A model generated the notes under the pieces. That model did not search any database, was not told the origin of the DNA, and saw nothing but the letters and a program-made list of their open reading frames with translations. Below, piece by piece: positions 1 through 8,000 of a stretch of 64,000 nt of DNA; the first letter of the stretch is position 1; each line of letters begins with the position of its first letter. Source of the DNA: Alexandriicola marinus. GTDB taxonomy: Bacteria > Pseudomonadota > Alphaproteobacteria > Rhodobacterales > Rhodobacteraceae. The stretch lies in assembly GCF_004000435.1 (NCBI RefSeq), contig NZ_RBVZ01000001.1:310001-374000 (forward strand). The letters are read 5' to 3'. The position numbers and the translations under genes are program-made.

Positions 1-1208
1 GCACGCGCGGCGCGGCGATCGTCGTGCTGTCGGCGGCGCTTTACCCTTATGTCTATCTCCTCGCGCGCGCGGCGTTTCGCGAACAATCCGGTGCGGGATA
101 CGAGGTCGCCCGCGCGCTGGGGGTCGGCCCGGTCGGCCGGTTCCTGCGCGTGGGCCTGCCGTTGGCGCGCCCGGCCATCGCCGCAGGCGTGGCCGTCGTC
201 ATGATGGAGACGGTCAATGACTTCGGCACGGTCGATTACTTTGCCGTCCAGACCCTGACGACGGGCATCTTTTCGGTCTGGCTTCAGGCGGGCAACCTGG
301 GCGGCGCGGCGCAGATCGCCAGCGTCTTGCTGATCCTGATCGTCGTTCTGGTCACGCTTGAGAAGATAAGCCGTCGTCGCAGCCGGTTCTATTCCAGCGC
401 CCGGTCACGCCGGCCGATCATGATGCAATCGCTGTCGGGCGTCCGGGGCTGGATCGCCTTTGCCGCCTGCGTGCTGCCGTTCGTGGCGGGCTTTGTCGTG
501 CCCGTGGCCGTCCTGCTCAGCCATGCGTTCGAGTCGTCGAACTGGCTGGCGCCGGGCTTGCGCCGCGCGCTTCTGCACACGCTCAGCGTCGGCGGAATCG
601 CGGCCGTCGTGACGGTTCTGGGCGGTTTGTTCATGGTCTATGGCGTGCGCCTCTCCGGGCGGCGGCTTCCGGCCCTGCTGCTGCCCGTGACGGCGATCGG
701 CTATGCGGCGCCGGGCGCGGTTCTGGCGATCGGCATCCTGATCCCGCTGGCCACCATCGACAACCGTCTGGCCGATGCGATCCTGGTCGTAACCGGAACC
801 GATCCGGGCCTGATCCTGACCGGCACGGCCTTCGCGGTGGGCCTGTCCTATGTCGTGCGCTTCTTCGCGATTGCTCAGGGCGCGGCGGATGCCGCCCTGG
901 GCCGCGTCCCGCAAAGCCTGCCACTTGCCGCCCGCTCGCTCGGCCGCACCGCGGGCGGCACCTTGCGCGCCATTCACCTGCCGTTGATCCGGGCGTCGCT
1001 GGGGTCGGCCCTCCTGTTGGTCTTCGTGGATTGCGTGAAGGAATTGCCCGCCACGCTCCTCCTGCGGCCCTTCGGCTATGACACACTGGCCACCCGGGTT
1101 CACGCCAAGGCAAGCCTCGAGAACATCGCCGACGCCGCCCCCGCGGCCCTGACAATCACGCTCGTCGGACTTGTCGCAGTCGGTTTCCTCGCCCGATCGA
1201 ACAGGTGA
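1..1208 (+). CDS. Iron(III)-type ABC transporter permease, 5'-truncated
   Basis: This is the 3' part of a fused two-module inner-membrane permease of the FbpB/ThiP type, which passes iron(III) or a similar substrate from a periplasmic binding protein into the cytoplasm. The frame is open to the first base of the window, so the start lies outside. Two copies of the permease coupling signature are visible: one near the start (EVARALGVG followed by LPLARPAIAAG) and one near the end (LAARSLGRT followed by LPLIRASLGSALLLVFVDCVKELPATLLL). The two-module, roughly 12-helix layout is typical of the iron(III)/thiamine family. The KELPATLLLRP segment is characteristic of FbpB-like permeases. The substrate is inferred from family only, since the binding protein and ATPase genes are not in view. 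Confidence 0.85.
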   Translation, partial: TRGAAIVVLSAALYPYVYLLARAAFREQSGAGYEVARALGVGPVGRFLRVGLPLARPAIAAGVAVVMMETVNDFGTVDYFAVQTLTTGIFSVWLQAGNLGGAAQIASVLLILIVVLVTLEKISRRRSRFYSSARSRRPIMMQSLSGVRGWIAFAACVLPFVAGFVVPVAVLLSHAFESSNWLAPGLRRALLHTLSVGGIAAVVTVLGGLFMVYGVRLSGRRLPALLLPVTAIGYAAPGAVLAIGILIPLATIDNRLADAILVVTGTDPGLILTGTAFAVGLSYVVRFFAIAQGAADAALGRVPQSLPLAARSLGRTAGGTLRAIHLPLIRASLGSALLLVFVDCVKELPATLLLRPFGYDTLATRVHAKASLENIADAAPAALTITLVGLVAVGFLARSNR

Positions 1209-1251
1209 GGCTTGCACAGATCGCACGGCCAAAGTAGATGATCTGCCCAGT

Positions 1252-1327
1252 GCCCCTATAGCTCAGCTGGTAGAGCAACTGATTTGTAATCAGTAGGTCC
1301 GCGGTTCGAGTCCGTGTGGGGGCACCA
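1252..1327 (+). tRNA. tRNA-Thr(TGT)
   Basis: A 76-nt cloverleaf. The acceptor stem GCCCCTA pairs with TGGGGGC (one G-T pair), T8 is present, and the D-arm begins GCTCAGCTGGTAGAGC. The anticodon stem ACTGA/TCAGT frames the loop TTTGTAA with anticodon TGT. The T-arm carries GGTTCGAGTCC. The 3' CCA is encoded at 1325-1327. It sits 43 bases after the permease stop and reads in the same direction. Confidence 0.97.
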
Positions 1328-1461
1328 TTCCCAACAGGCAACCCACTATTACCCTTCAGCTTTCATTCGTGAACGCTGGAGGCGTAGCACGGAAATTGGG
1401 CTGCTCTCCACCGTTGGAGCGGGCGATGGTGATCATCAGGTGCAAGGCCGCTTCGGACGAG

Positions 1462-2427
1462 TCAGGTCTCAGAGCCAGGTGCGTCCGGCTTCTGCTCCAG
1501 CAGGTCCGCTGCGCTTGCGATCACGCCCGAGGCACGAAGGGCCGCGATCTCGGGTTCGCCGACCACCGAGCGGTCGTATTCATCGCGAAGCGTGCCCTCG
1601 TCGGCCTGCGCGGCCCAGCGTCTCCAGGTCCAGCCGAAGTTCGAGGCGATGCCGCCCGCGATCAGCGACTGGATATGGGCCACTTTCCTGGCAAACCGGT
1701 CGTAGTCCGACAGCCCGACATGTGCTGTGACGATGTCGGTGGCGGTTTCGGTGACAACCGTTGCCCCTTCGGCGGCAACGACGTTGTGTAGCCCATCCGT
1801 GAAGCCCGCGATGTCGCCATTGCGCAGCCGGTCCAGACGGAAAATGATCTTGGAATCCGGCGCGAATTGCAGCCACGTCAGTGTCGGGTTCGACTGGAGC
1901 TTCTTGCGAAAGTTCCTGTCGACCTGGATGTAGAGGTCCGTCTGTGCATAGGCCCCCGGATGAGGGGGAAGGGGCATGCGAAGACCCTGATCGGACAGCA
2001 CGACGTTGTAGCGTGGGATCTTGAGCACGTCTGCCTTGGTCGCGGCCAGACAGGCGCGCAGATCACCCGCTTTCGGGAGGGGAAATTCATCGGCGTCCAT
2101 TCCGATGAGCCAGTCCGAGCGCATCGCCAGAACCGCGTTCATGGCGCGCTGTTCCATGACCTCGTTGGAATCGTCGTCGCGCGTCTCGATCAGTTGCACA
2201 TCCGGCTGGGCGGCCACCCATTCGCGCGTCCCGTCGGTAGACGCCACGTCATGAACCACGATCTCGGTCACCCCGATGGCACGAAGATTCCCGATGCAGG
2301 GGCCGATCAGGCTGAATTCGTTCTTTACCCCGACAAGTGCGGCGATCGTCGGTTGGGGCTTGCGTCCCAGACGACGCAACAGGGCCGACAGGCTTCGGGT
2401 GATCAGGTTGCCTTGAGAGTGGTTCAA
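1462..2427 (-). CDS. Glycosyltransferase family 2-like protein
   Basis: A 321-aa cytoplasmic protein of the Glyco_tranf_2_4 type. The nucleotide-sugar binding half shows VKNE (34-37), DVASTDGT (60-67) and the metal-binding acidic motif MDADEF (110-115). Such proteins transfer a sugar to surface glycans or small acceptors; the acceptor here is unknown. Its start codon overlaps the stop of the upstream dioxygenase gene by four bases (2424-2427), so the two are probably translated together. The pairing of a short GT2 with a PhyH-like dioxygenase suggests joint modification of a secreted or surface molecule; this is inference. No signal peptide or membrane segment is seen. Confidence 0.75.
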   Translation of the reverse strand: MNHSQGNLITRSLSALLRRLGRKPQPTIAALVGVKNEFSLIGPCIGNLRAIGVTEIVVHDVASTDGTREWVAAQPDVQLIETRDDDSNEVMEQRAMNAVLAMRSDWLIGMDADEFPLPKAGDLRACLAATKADVLKIPRYNVVLSDQGLRMPLPPHPGAYAQTDLYIQVDRNFRKKLQSNPTLTWLQFAPDSKIIFRLDRLRNGDIAGFTDGLHNVVAAEGATVVTETATDIVTAHVGLSDYDRFARKVAHIQSLIAGGIASNFGWTWRRWAAQADEGTLRDEYDRSVVGEPEIAALRASGVIASAADLLEQKPDAPGSET

Positions 2428-3278
2428 CAGGGAGGCTCTGTTTCGAACAGCCGAAATTCCAGCGCGATGCGGGTGGTGTCGGGTTGCGTATTATATCCCA
2501 GCCCGTGGATCAGGTGGGAGCTGAACATCAGAACCTCGCCGTCCGTGATGCGCACCCGTTCCAGCGCGGTCTGCCCGCCCCAGGTCAGGATGCTGTTCAC
2601 CCGGTAATGCTTGCCCTGCATAATGCTGCCCGCGCGGGTTCTGAGTATCTCGGCCTCGCTGAGCAGATGTGATCCCGCGGCAAGGGGCAGCGCGCTCTGG
2701 GGGCCGACCCCGCAAATCGGGATCCAGAAGTTGATCATCCGCGGCACGCGGTCCGCATGATCGACGTCTTCATAGATATCCTTGTGGACCGGATTGAAAT
2801 CGTCTGACCCGGGGCGGTTCACCCGAATGATGATATGGACCTGTTCGCCGGTTGGCGGCCAGATATCCGACACCGGAAAGCCCAGCTCGGCGCCAAGCCG
2901 CTCGTGGAGTGCGGCGATATCCAGATTGAAATCCGAAGGAAACAGATCCCGTGTCCGACCGACGACTTTGTAATGCAGGTCGTCATCCACAAAACGATGA
3001 TACTGCTCGATCGGCGCGTCACCCAGATCGACGCCCAGATCCGAGAGGATGTGCACCAGCGTATTTCGAATTCCGGTCTTCAGGTCGGCGAACTCGGCGG
3101 GTGAGAAGACCTGGCTGACCGCGAACCCGGTCTGGTACCAGGGCTGGCCCCATGTCGGGTCGGTATCGGGGCTGGCCAGAACGCGGTCTGGGCCGAATTC
3201 CGCCCCCTCGGCACCGCTCAGGCGCAATGTCAGCGGTGTTCCATCGACTGTGTAGGTGTGGTCGGTCTCAGTTTCCAT
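2424..3278 (-). CDS. Phytanoyl-CoA dioxygenase-like Fe(II)/2-oxoglutarate oxygenase
   Basis: A 284-aa protein with the facial-triad layout of non-haem iron oxygenases: H165-x-D167 in VHKDIYEDVDH, a distal His in SSHLIHGLGYN (H255 or H258) and an Arg (R270, TTRIALEFR) positioned to bind the 2-oxoglutarate carboxylate. The fold and triad predict hydroxylation of an organic substrate with release of succinate and CO2. The substrate is not identifiable. It is the first gene of a two-gene minus-strand operon with the glycosyltransferase, overlapping it by four bases. The start at 3278 is the first ATG of the frame (METETDHTYT). Confidence 0.72.
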   Translation of the reverse strand: METETDHTYTVDGTPLTLRLSGAEGAEFGPDRVLASPDTDPTWGQPWYQTGFAVSQVFSPAEFADLKTGIRNTLVHILSDLGVDLGDAPIEQYHRFVDDDLHYKVVGRTRDLFPSDFNLDIAALHERLGAELGFPVSDIWPPTGEQVHIIIRVNRPGSDDFNPVHKDIYEDVDHADRVPRMINFWIPICGVGPQSALPLAAGSHLLSEAEILRTRAGSIMQGKHYRVNSILTWGGQTALERVRITDGEVLMFSSHLIHGLGYNTQPDTTRIALEFRLFETEPPC

Positions 3279-3476
3279 GCGGACTTCCTATTCGCTCATA
3301 ACCGCGATCACAATGTCTACCCTCCCGGTTTGCAAGGGTATCCGCCAGTCCCCCGAAGGCAGGAAACCTAACGTCAAGAATGCCTGTCGTGCCCAACAGA
3401 TCAAGCGTTTTCGCCCCGAGGGTCCCGGCCGGGCTGCGAGCCCGTGGCATTGCTCTTCCCGGGCCGATCGGTCGGA

Positions 3477-4685
3477 TCAGTCGCGGTTGGGCAGGGCGGC
3501 AAGGAACCGGGCCGCAGCGTCGACGGCGGCGCCCATGTCGTCGGCGCTTGCGAATTCCTCGGGGCGGTGGCTGATGCCGCCCCGGCAGCGGACAAAGAGC
3601 ATCACCACGGGGCAGAGGTCGGCCATGGCAGAGGCATCATGCGTGGCCCCCGAGGGCAGGCGGGGGGCGCCCGGCGCCGCCTGTTCGAGTGCCGCGACAA
3701 GTGCGGGGTCGCAGGGCACGGCCGGTTGGGCATAGGTCTGCTCGATCCCGAAGCCGGTGTTGCGCGCCTGCGCGATCGCGGCCCCGATTTCGCGCGCCTC
3801 GGCATGGAAATCGGCGCGGCGCCGATCATCCTCGTGCCGGATTTCCAGTGTCAGTCGCGCCTCTGAGGGGATGGCGTTGACGACATCGGGAAAGACCGAG
3901 ATCGATCCGATCGTGGCGCGAAGCCCGGGCCAGTTGCGGGCCGTATCGTGAATCGCGGTGACGAAATCCGCCGCCGCGACAAGGGCGTCGCGGCGCCCCT
4001 CCATCGGCACCGTGCCCGCGTGGCCGGTCTGTCCCGCAAACCGCACGGCGTTGCGTTCGATCCCGCAGATGCCGGTGACGACGCCAAGCGGCTGATCGGC
4101 TTGTTCCAGCGCCGGACCCTGTTCGATATGGATCTCGAGATAGCCCAGAACCGAGCCCGGGTCACGCGCAAGACCCACGACATCGCCCTGCGCCCCGCCA
4201 AAGGCATCGAGCGCTGTACCAAGGCTGATCCCGTCCCGATCCTCGAGCGTGAAGACCTCAGGGTCCACCGTGCCCGCCAGCGCACGCGGGCCAAGAAGTG
4301 CCGTGGGAAAGCGCACGCCTTCCTCGTCGGCAAAGGCCAGAACCTCGATCGCGCAGGGCAGGGGCGTACCGCGGGTGTTCAGCGCCTCGATCGCGAGGCA
4401 GGCCAGTGCCACGCCCATGATCCCGTCGTATTGTCCGCCGCCGCGCACCGAATCCTGATGCGAGCCGATCAGGAAGGCGGGCGCATCGGCGGGCCCCGTC
4501 CGGCCGATCAGTGTGCCCGCCGCATCAAGCCGGATCTCGAGGCCCGCGCGCGTCATCCAGCCCTCGATGATCTTGCGCGCAGCCGCATGTTCGGGCGTGA
4601 ATGGAAACCGGGTCACACCGGGTCCGGTCAGGCTACACCCGGCGATCTCGTTCAGCCTGTCTTGTGCTTCCAGACCCCAATCCAT
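3477..4685 (-). CDS. M20-family amidohydrolase (allantoate/N-carbamoyl-L-amino-acid hydrolase type)
   Basis: A 402-aa zinc-dependent amidohydrolase. The binuclear metal site is recognisable: GSHQDSV (H76, D78), D87 in QYDGIMG, the catalytic and metal-binding DEEG (120-123), and a C-terminal ISHRPEEF motif. HIEQGP and GHAGTVPM are hallmarks of the HyuC/AllC branch, which hydrolyses N-carbamoyl or ureido amides. The start was set at 4685 because GGAGG lies six bases upstream. An in-frame ATG at 4706 falls inside a perfect operator-like palindrome and lacks a ribosome site. It is divergent from the GntR regulator and shares its promoter region. It probably processes the substrate imported by the neighbouring dipeptide-type transporter. 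Confidence 0.85.
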   Translation of the reverse strand: MDWGLEAQDRLNEIAGCSLTGPGVTRFPFTPEHAAARKIIEGWMTRAGLEIRLDAAGTLIGRTGPADAPAFLIGSHQDSVRGGGQYDGIMGVALACLAIEALNTRGTPLPCAIEVLAFADEEGVRFPTALLGPRALAGTVDPEVFTLEDRDGISLGTALDAFGGAQGDVVGLARDPGSVLGYLEIHIEQGPALEQADQPLGVVTGICGIERNAVRFAGQTGHAGTVPMEGRRDALVAAADFVTAIHDTARNWPGLRATIGSISVFPDVVNAIPSEARLTLEIRHEDDRRRADFHAEAREIGAAIAQARNTGFGIEQTYAQPAVPCDPALVAALEQAAPGAPRLPSGATHDASAMADLCPVVMLFVRCRGGISHRPEEFASADDMGAAVDAAARFLAALPNRD

Positions 4686-4697
4686 CCTGCCTCCGTC

Positions 4698-4713
4698 ATT
4701 TATCATGATAAAT
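4698..4713. promoter_or_regulatory. GntR operator candidate, site 1
   Basis: ATTTATCATGATAAAT is a perfect 16-bp palindrome between the divergent amidohydrolase and GntR genes. Near-copies recur at 6239-6254 and 6267-6282 in the other divergent promoter of the locus. This is the distribution expected for the operator of the FadR-type regulator encoded next door. Confidence 0.75.
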
Positions 4714-4743
4714 TTGTGCTACACTTTGCGCAGACCAAAGTCT

Positions 4744-5538
4744 ATGACATCTCCAGTGGAACCAACGGTGTGGCGCATGGATGGTGTAGTCGAAACGACG
4801 CCGCGGCCGCGGCGGTCGCGCCCGGTCAGGGTCGCCGACGAGATCAAGCAATGGGTCGTCGAGCGGGACCTGCGCCAAGGCGCCAAGCTGCCCAACGAGG
4901 CCGAGATGATCGCCCTTTTTGGCGTGTCGAAGGGCACGGTGCGCGAGGCCATGCGTATCCTCGAGGCACAGGGCCTGGTCGTGACACGCACGGGCCCCGG
5001 CGGGGGCAGTTTCGTTGGCAAGGTTTCGGCCGAACGCGCCCGGTCGCTTCTGGCGAATTACTTCTATTTTCAGGACCTTTCGATCAGCGACATCTACCAG
5101 ATGCGCCGCGCGCTCGAACCCGAGATGGTCCGCTCTCTCGCGGGATCGCTGACCGGCGCCCAGCTGGATGAGCTTGAGGCTCTGGCCGAGCGGTATCCCG
5201 AACCTGCCCAGACTGCCGAGCAGGAAAAGGAACAGCACATCGCGTCGCTTGCGTTCCATGCCCGGCTGTCGGATTTCGCGGAGAACCGGCTCATGGGCTT
5301 CGTCATCGGGTTCATGGCGCGCATCCTCACGGACCTCACGGTCTATCGACGGCTTTACGAGCCGCCGAACCGCACGCTTTGGGAACGTGGCCGCCGTCAC
5401 CAGATCGATCTCGTGGCGGCCTTGCGTGCAGGCGATGGTGAGGCCGCCGCCCGGATCATGGCGTCGCACATGAAGGGCGCCGAAGAGATGATGGTCGCGC
5501 AGGAAGTCCATCTCAAGCGGCAATTCATCGAGGATTGA
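4744..5538 (+). CDS. GntR-family (FadR subfamily) transcriptional regulator
   Basis: A 264-aa regulator with an N-terminal winged helix-turn-helix (roughly residues 28-95; LPNEAEMIALFGVSKGTVREAMRILEAQGLV is the GntR signature) and an all-helical FCD ligand domain (roughly 105-245) with the conserved D/H metal-ligand pattern. It likely represses or activates the M20 hydrolase, the DUF1028 gene and the ABC transporter through the shared TTTATCATGATAAA palindromes, in response to a small carboxylate or amino-acid-like ligand. The start is uncertain: ATGs at 4744 and 4777 are both possible and neither has a clear Shine-Dalgarno. An upstream in-frame ATG at 4705 lies inside the palindrome and is unlikely. 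Confidence 0.85.
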   Translation: MTSPVEPTVWRMDGVVETTPRPRRSRPVRVADEIKQWVVERDLRQGAKLPNEAEMIALFGVSKGTVREAMRILEAQGLVVTRTGPGGGSFVGKVSAERARSLLANYFYFQDLSISDIYQMRRALEPEMVRSLAGSLTGAQLDELEALAERYPEPAQTAEQEKEQHIASLAFHARLSDFAENRLMGFVIGFMARILTDLTVYRRLYEPPNRTLWERGRRHQIDLVAALRAGDGEAAARIMASHMKGAEEMMVAQEVHLKRQFIED

Positions 5539-5551
5539 GCCCCGTTGCGCG

Positions 5552-6211
5552 TCAGGGCGCGCGGGTCTTGTCGCGCAGGACCGGAACCTCGTCGAGCCAG
5601 CCATAATAGGGTTGGGACTGCGTTTTTTCGTAAAGCGAATGAAGGGCGGCGATCGGGTCGTCGGAATGGTCGATTCGCACGTCCAGCGGCGGTGAGTCGG
5701 GGGACAGGATCAGCATGGCCGCCGATTGCAGCCCCCGCGAATCCCCGCCGGCCGCCTGCGCTGCCGCGAACACCGAAAAGAGGCGCGCCGCTGCCGTCGG
5801 GTATTCGCCCTGCGCCGCATCCCGCATCGCGGACAGAACCTCGGGGCCCGCCAGCATGTTTCCCGCCACGACGAGGTTATCCTCGAGGATCGCGTCCGCA
5901 TAGGGAATGCTGCGCGCCCCGGTGAAGGCCGCCGTGCCCCCCGACCGGTCAAGCGCGGCCATCTGGCGGTGATCGCGACCGCCATCCGCCCCGGTCAGCG
6001 ATCTGACGACCGCCTCACTGCTCTGACCCGAATGCAGGCGTCTGAGACCCTCGTCGCGCCAGAACGTGCTGGGCGCGGTGCCCTGGCTCGCAACCATCCC
6101 TGATTCGATATCTCCGCGCAGGACCCAGCCCCCGACACAGAGCGACCCGGTGGCCGCGGCCCCCGCGAAGACGCCTGTTTTTCGGTCAAATGTGAGAATC
6201 GAGAAGGTCAT
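5552..6211 (-). CDS. DUF1028 family protein
   Basis: A 219-aa protein matching the DUF1028 family, which has an Ntn-hydrolase-like fold and is often found beside peptide ABC transporters and amidohydrolases. The N-terminus MTFSILTFDRKTGVFAGAAATGS is typical, with Thr2 as the possible processed nucleophile; catalysis is not established here. The start at 6211 is chosen because CAGGAG lies six bases upstream. The longer reading from 6247 begins inside an operator palindrome. It is convergent with the GntR gene (13 bases between stops) and divergent from the transporter operon, so it shares the operator-bearing promoter region at 6212-6308. Confidence 0.8.
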   Translation of the reverse strand: MTFSILTFDRKTGVFAGAAATGSLCVGGWVLRGDIESGMVASQGTAPSTFWRDEGLRRLHSGQSSEAVVRSLTGADGGRDHRQMAALDRSGGTAAFTGARSIPYADAILEDNLVVAGNMLAGPEVLSAMRDAAQGEYPTAAARLFSVFAAAQAAGGDSRGLQSAAMLILSPDSPPLDVRIDHSDDPIAALHSLYEKTQSQPYYGWLDEVPVLRDKTRAP

Positions 6212-6238
6212 CGCGGGCTCCTGTGACAATGCTCTTGA

Positions 6239-6254
6239 ATTTATCATGAGAATT
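6239..6254. promoter_or_regulatory. GntR operator candidate, site 2
   Basis: ATTTATCATGAGAATT matches the perfect palindrome at 4698 in 14 of 16 positions and keeps the TCATGA core. It lies 28 bases upstream of the DUF1028 start and about 55 bases upstream of the binding-protein start, so it could control both directions. Confidence 0.65.
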
Positions 6255-6266
6255 TGCGTGACTGCA

Positions 6267-6282
6267 ATTAATCATGATAAAT
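6267..6282. promoter_or_regulatory. GntR operator candidate, site 3
   Basis: ATTAATCATGATAAAT differs from the palindrome at 4698 by one base. It is centred 28 bp from site 2 and lies 27-42 bases before the binding-protein start codon, where a bound regulator would block transcription of the transporter operon. Confidence 0.7.
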
Positions 6283-6308
6283 TGATGATCCAACAGAGAG
6301 GAACAGCC

Positions 6309-7883
6309 ATGAATGTCCTGAAGATGACCCGCCGGGCCCTTTTGGCCACAACGGCGGCCGCGGGCCTCGCCCTCGGCGCGGCGCCGGCCCTTGCCCAGAC
6401 GCCGCCCGGCGTGCTGATCGTGGGCCAGATCGCCGAGCCGAAATCGCTCGATCCGCATACAGTGACGGCGGTCAACGACTTCCGCATCCTGATGAACATG
6501 TATGACGGGCTCGTCCGCTATGCGCCCGGCACGCTCGAGGTGGCCCCGTCGCTCGCCGAAAGCTGGGAAATCAGCGAAGACGGCACGGAATACACCTTCA
6601 ACCTGCGCGAGGGCGTGACGTTCCATGACGGCTCCTCGCTCGATGCCGAGGCGGTGGTCTTCAACTTCGAGAGGATGCTCAACGAGGACCATCCCTATTA
6701 CGAGACCGGCCCGTTCCCGCTCGCCTTCTTCTTCTCGTCCGTGCAAACGGTCGAGGCGCTGGATGAGTTGACAGTGAAGTTCACCCTGAACGAACCCTAC
6801 GCCCCCTTCCTGTCGAACCTTGCCTATCCGACAGGCCTGATCGTGTCGCCCGCCGCGGTGATGGAACATGGCGCCGATTTCGGACGCAATCCGTCGGGGA
6901 CAGGTGCGTTCACCTTCGGGGAATGGCGCTCGAACGAGGCGGTCGTTGTCGAAGGGAACCCCGACTATTGGGACGGCGCTCCGGCGCTGGATGCCGTCGT
7001 CTTTCGTCCGATCACCGACGCCAACACCCGCACCGCCGAGATGCTGGCCGGCGGCATCGATCTGATGGTCGAGGTGCCGCCCGTCGCGCTCAGCGAATTC
7101 CAGGGCGACAGCTATACGGTGCATGAACAGGCCGGCCCCCATGTCTGGTTCCTGATTCTGAACGCCAAGGAAGGCCCCTTCGCCGATGTCCGCGTCCGTC
7201 AGGCCGCGAATTACGCGATCAACAAGGAAGCCATCGTCAACGACGTTCTGGAAGGCACGGCCGAAGTGGCCGCCGGCCCCACGCCGCCCGCCTTTGCCTG
7301 GGCCTACAATCCCGACCTCGAGCCCTATCCCTATGATCCAGAGCGCGCACGCGAGCTGATCGCCGAAGCCGGGGCCGAGGGTGCGGAACTGACATTCTTT
7401 GTCACCGAGGGCGGATCGGGCATGCTCGATCCAGTGGCCATGGGCACCGCGATCCAGGCCGATCTGGCCGCCGTGGGCTTTGACGTCACGATCGAGACCT
7501 ACGAGTGGAACACCTTCCTTGGTGAGGTGAACCCGGGCCTCGAGGGCAAGGCCGACATGGCCGAAATGGCGTGGATGACGAACGATCCCGACACGCTGCC
7601 CTTCCTTGCGCTGCGCACCGCCGCCTGGCCCGATCAGGGCGGGTTCAACTCGGGCTACTATTCCAACCCCGAGGTCGACGCTCTGCTTGAGCAGGCACGC
7701 GTCGCCACCACGCAGGACGAACGGGCGGAGCTGTACAAGCAGATGCAGGTCATCGTTCAGGAAGATGCCCCTTGGGTCTTTGTCGCGAACTGGAAGCAGA
7801 ACGCCGTGACCTCGGCCAATGTCGAGAATTTCTCGCTCGAGCCGTCGTTCTTCCTGCTTCTGGATGACGTGGTAAAGAACTGA
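6309..7883 (+). CDS. ABC transporter substrate-binding protein, family 5 (dipeptide/oligopeptide type)
   Basis: A 524-aa periplasmic binding protein. A signal peptide with a twin-arginine-like start (MTRRALLATTAAAGLALGAAPALA, cleavage before QT) is followed by the SBP_bac_5 fold: YDGLVRY, LAESWEISEDGTEYTFNLREGVTFHDGS, and the mid-domain GTGAFTFGEW. It captures a peptide-like or ureido substrate for the permeases downstream. The start at 6309 follows GAGAGG by eight bases. It is the first gene of a four-gene operon (binding protein, permease, permease-ATPase fusion, ATPase). Two hairpins in the 117-base gap before the permease may favour expression of the binding protein over the membrane genes. 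Confidence 0.9.
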   Translation: MNVLKMTRRALLATTAAAGLALGAAPALAQTPPGVLIVGQIAEPKSLDPHTVTAVNDFRILMNMYDGLVRYAPGTLEVAPSLAESWEISEDGTEYTFNLREGVTFHDGSSLDAEAVVFNFERMLNEDHPYYETGPFPLAFFFSSVQTVEALDELTVKFTLNEPYAPFLSNLAYPTGLIVSPAAVMEHGADFGRNPSGTGAFTFGEWRSNEAVVVEGNPDYWDGAPALDAVVFRPITDANTRTAEMLAGGIDLMVEVPPVALSEFQGDSYTVHEQAGPHVWFLILNAKEGPFADVRVRQAANYAINKEAIVNDVLEGTAEVAAGPTPPAFAWAYNPDLEPYPYDPERARELIAEAGAEGAELTFFVTEGGSGMLDPVAMGTAIQADLAAVGFDVTIETYEWNTFLGEVNPGLEGKADMAEMAWMTNDPDTLPFLALRTAAWPDQGGFNSGYYSNPEVDALLEQARVATTQDERAELYKQMQVIVQEDAPWVFVANWKQNAVTSANVENFSLEPSFFLLLDDVVKN

Positions 7884-7892
7884 TCTCCCGTT

Positions 7893-7947
7893 CGGCCCGG
7901 TGACCTCCGGGCCGATCCTGAGGGCGGGTGTTCACGAACATCCGCCC
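7893..7947 (+). terminator. Tandem hairpins between binding-protein and permease genes (attenuator candidate)
   Basis: Stem 1 pairs CGGCCCGG (7893-7900) with CCGGGCCG (7907-7914). Stem 2 pairs 12 bases at 7922-7933 with 7936-7947 (GGGCGGGTGTTC against GAACATCCGCCC, one G-U pair), and a T-containing stretch follows. Such hairpins after the binding-protein gene commonly stabilise the upstream mRNA or partly terminate transcription. Confidence 0.6.
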
Positions 7948-8000
7948 CGTTTCCTTCGGAAACACGAATTCACACAACGCAAGCGGGGCAACGGCGCATC

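Noticed and set aside
4685-4706. Alternative start for the amidohydrolase at 4706
   Set aside because: It lies inside the operator palindrome and lacks a ribosome site; GGAGG favours 4685.
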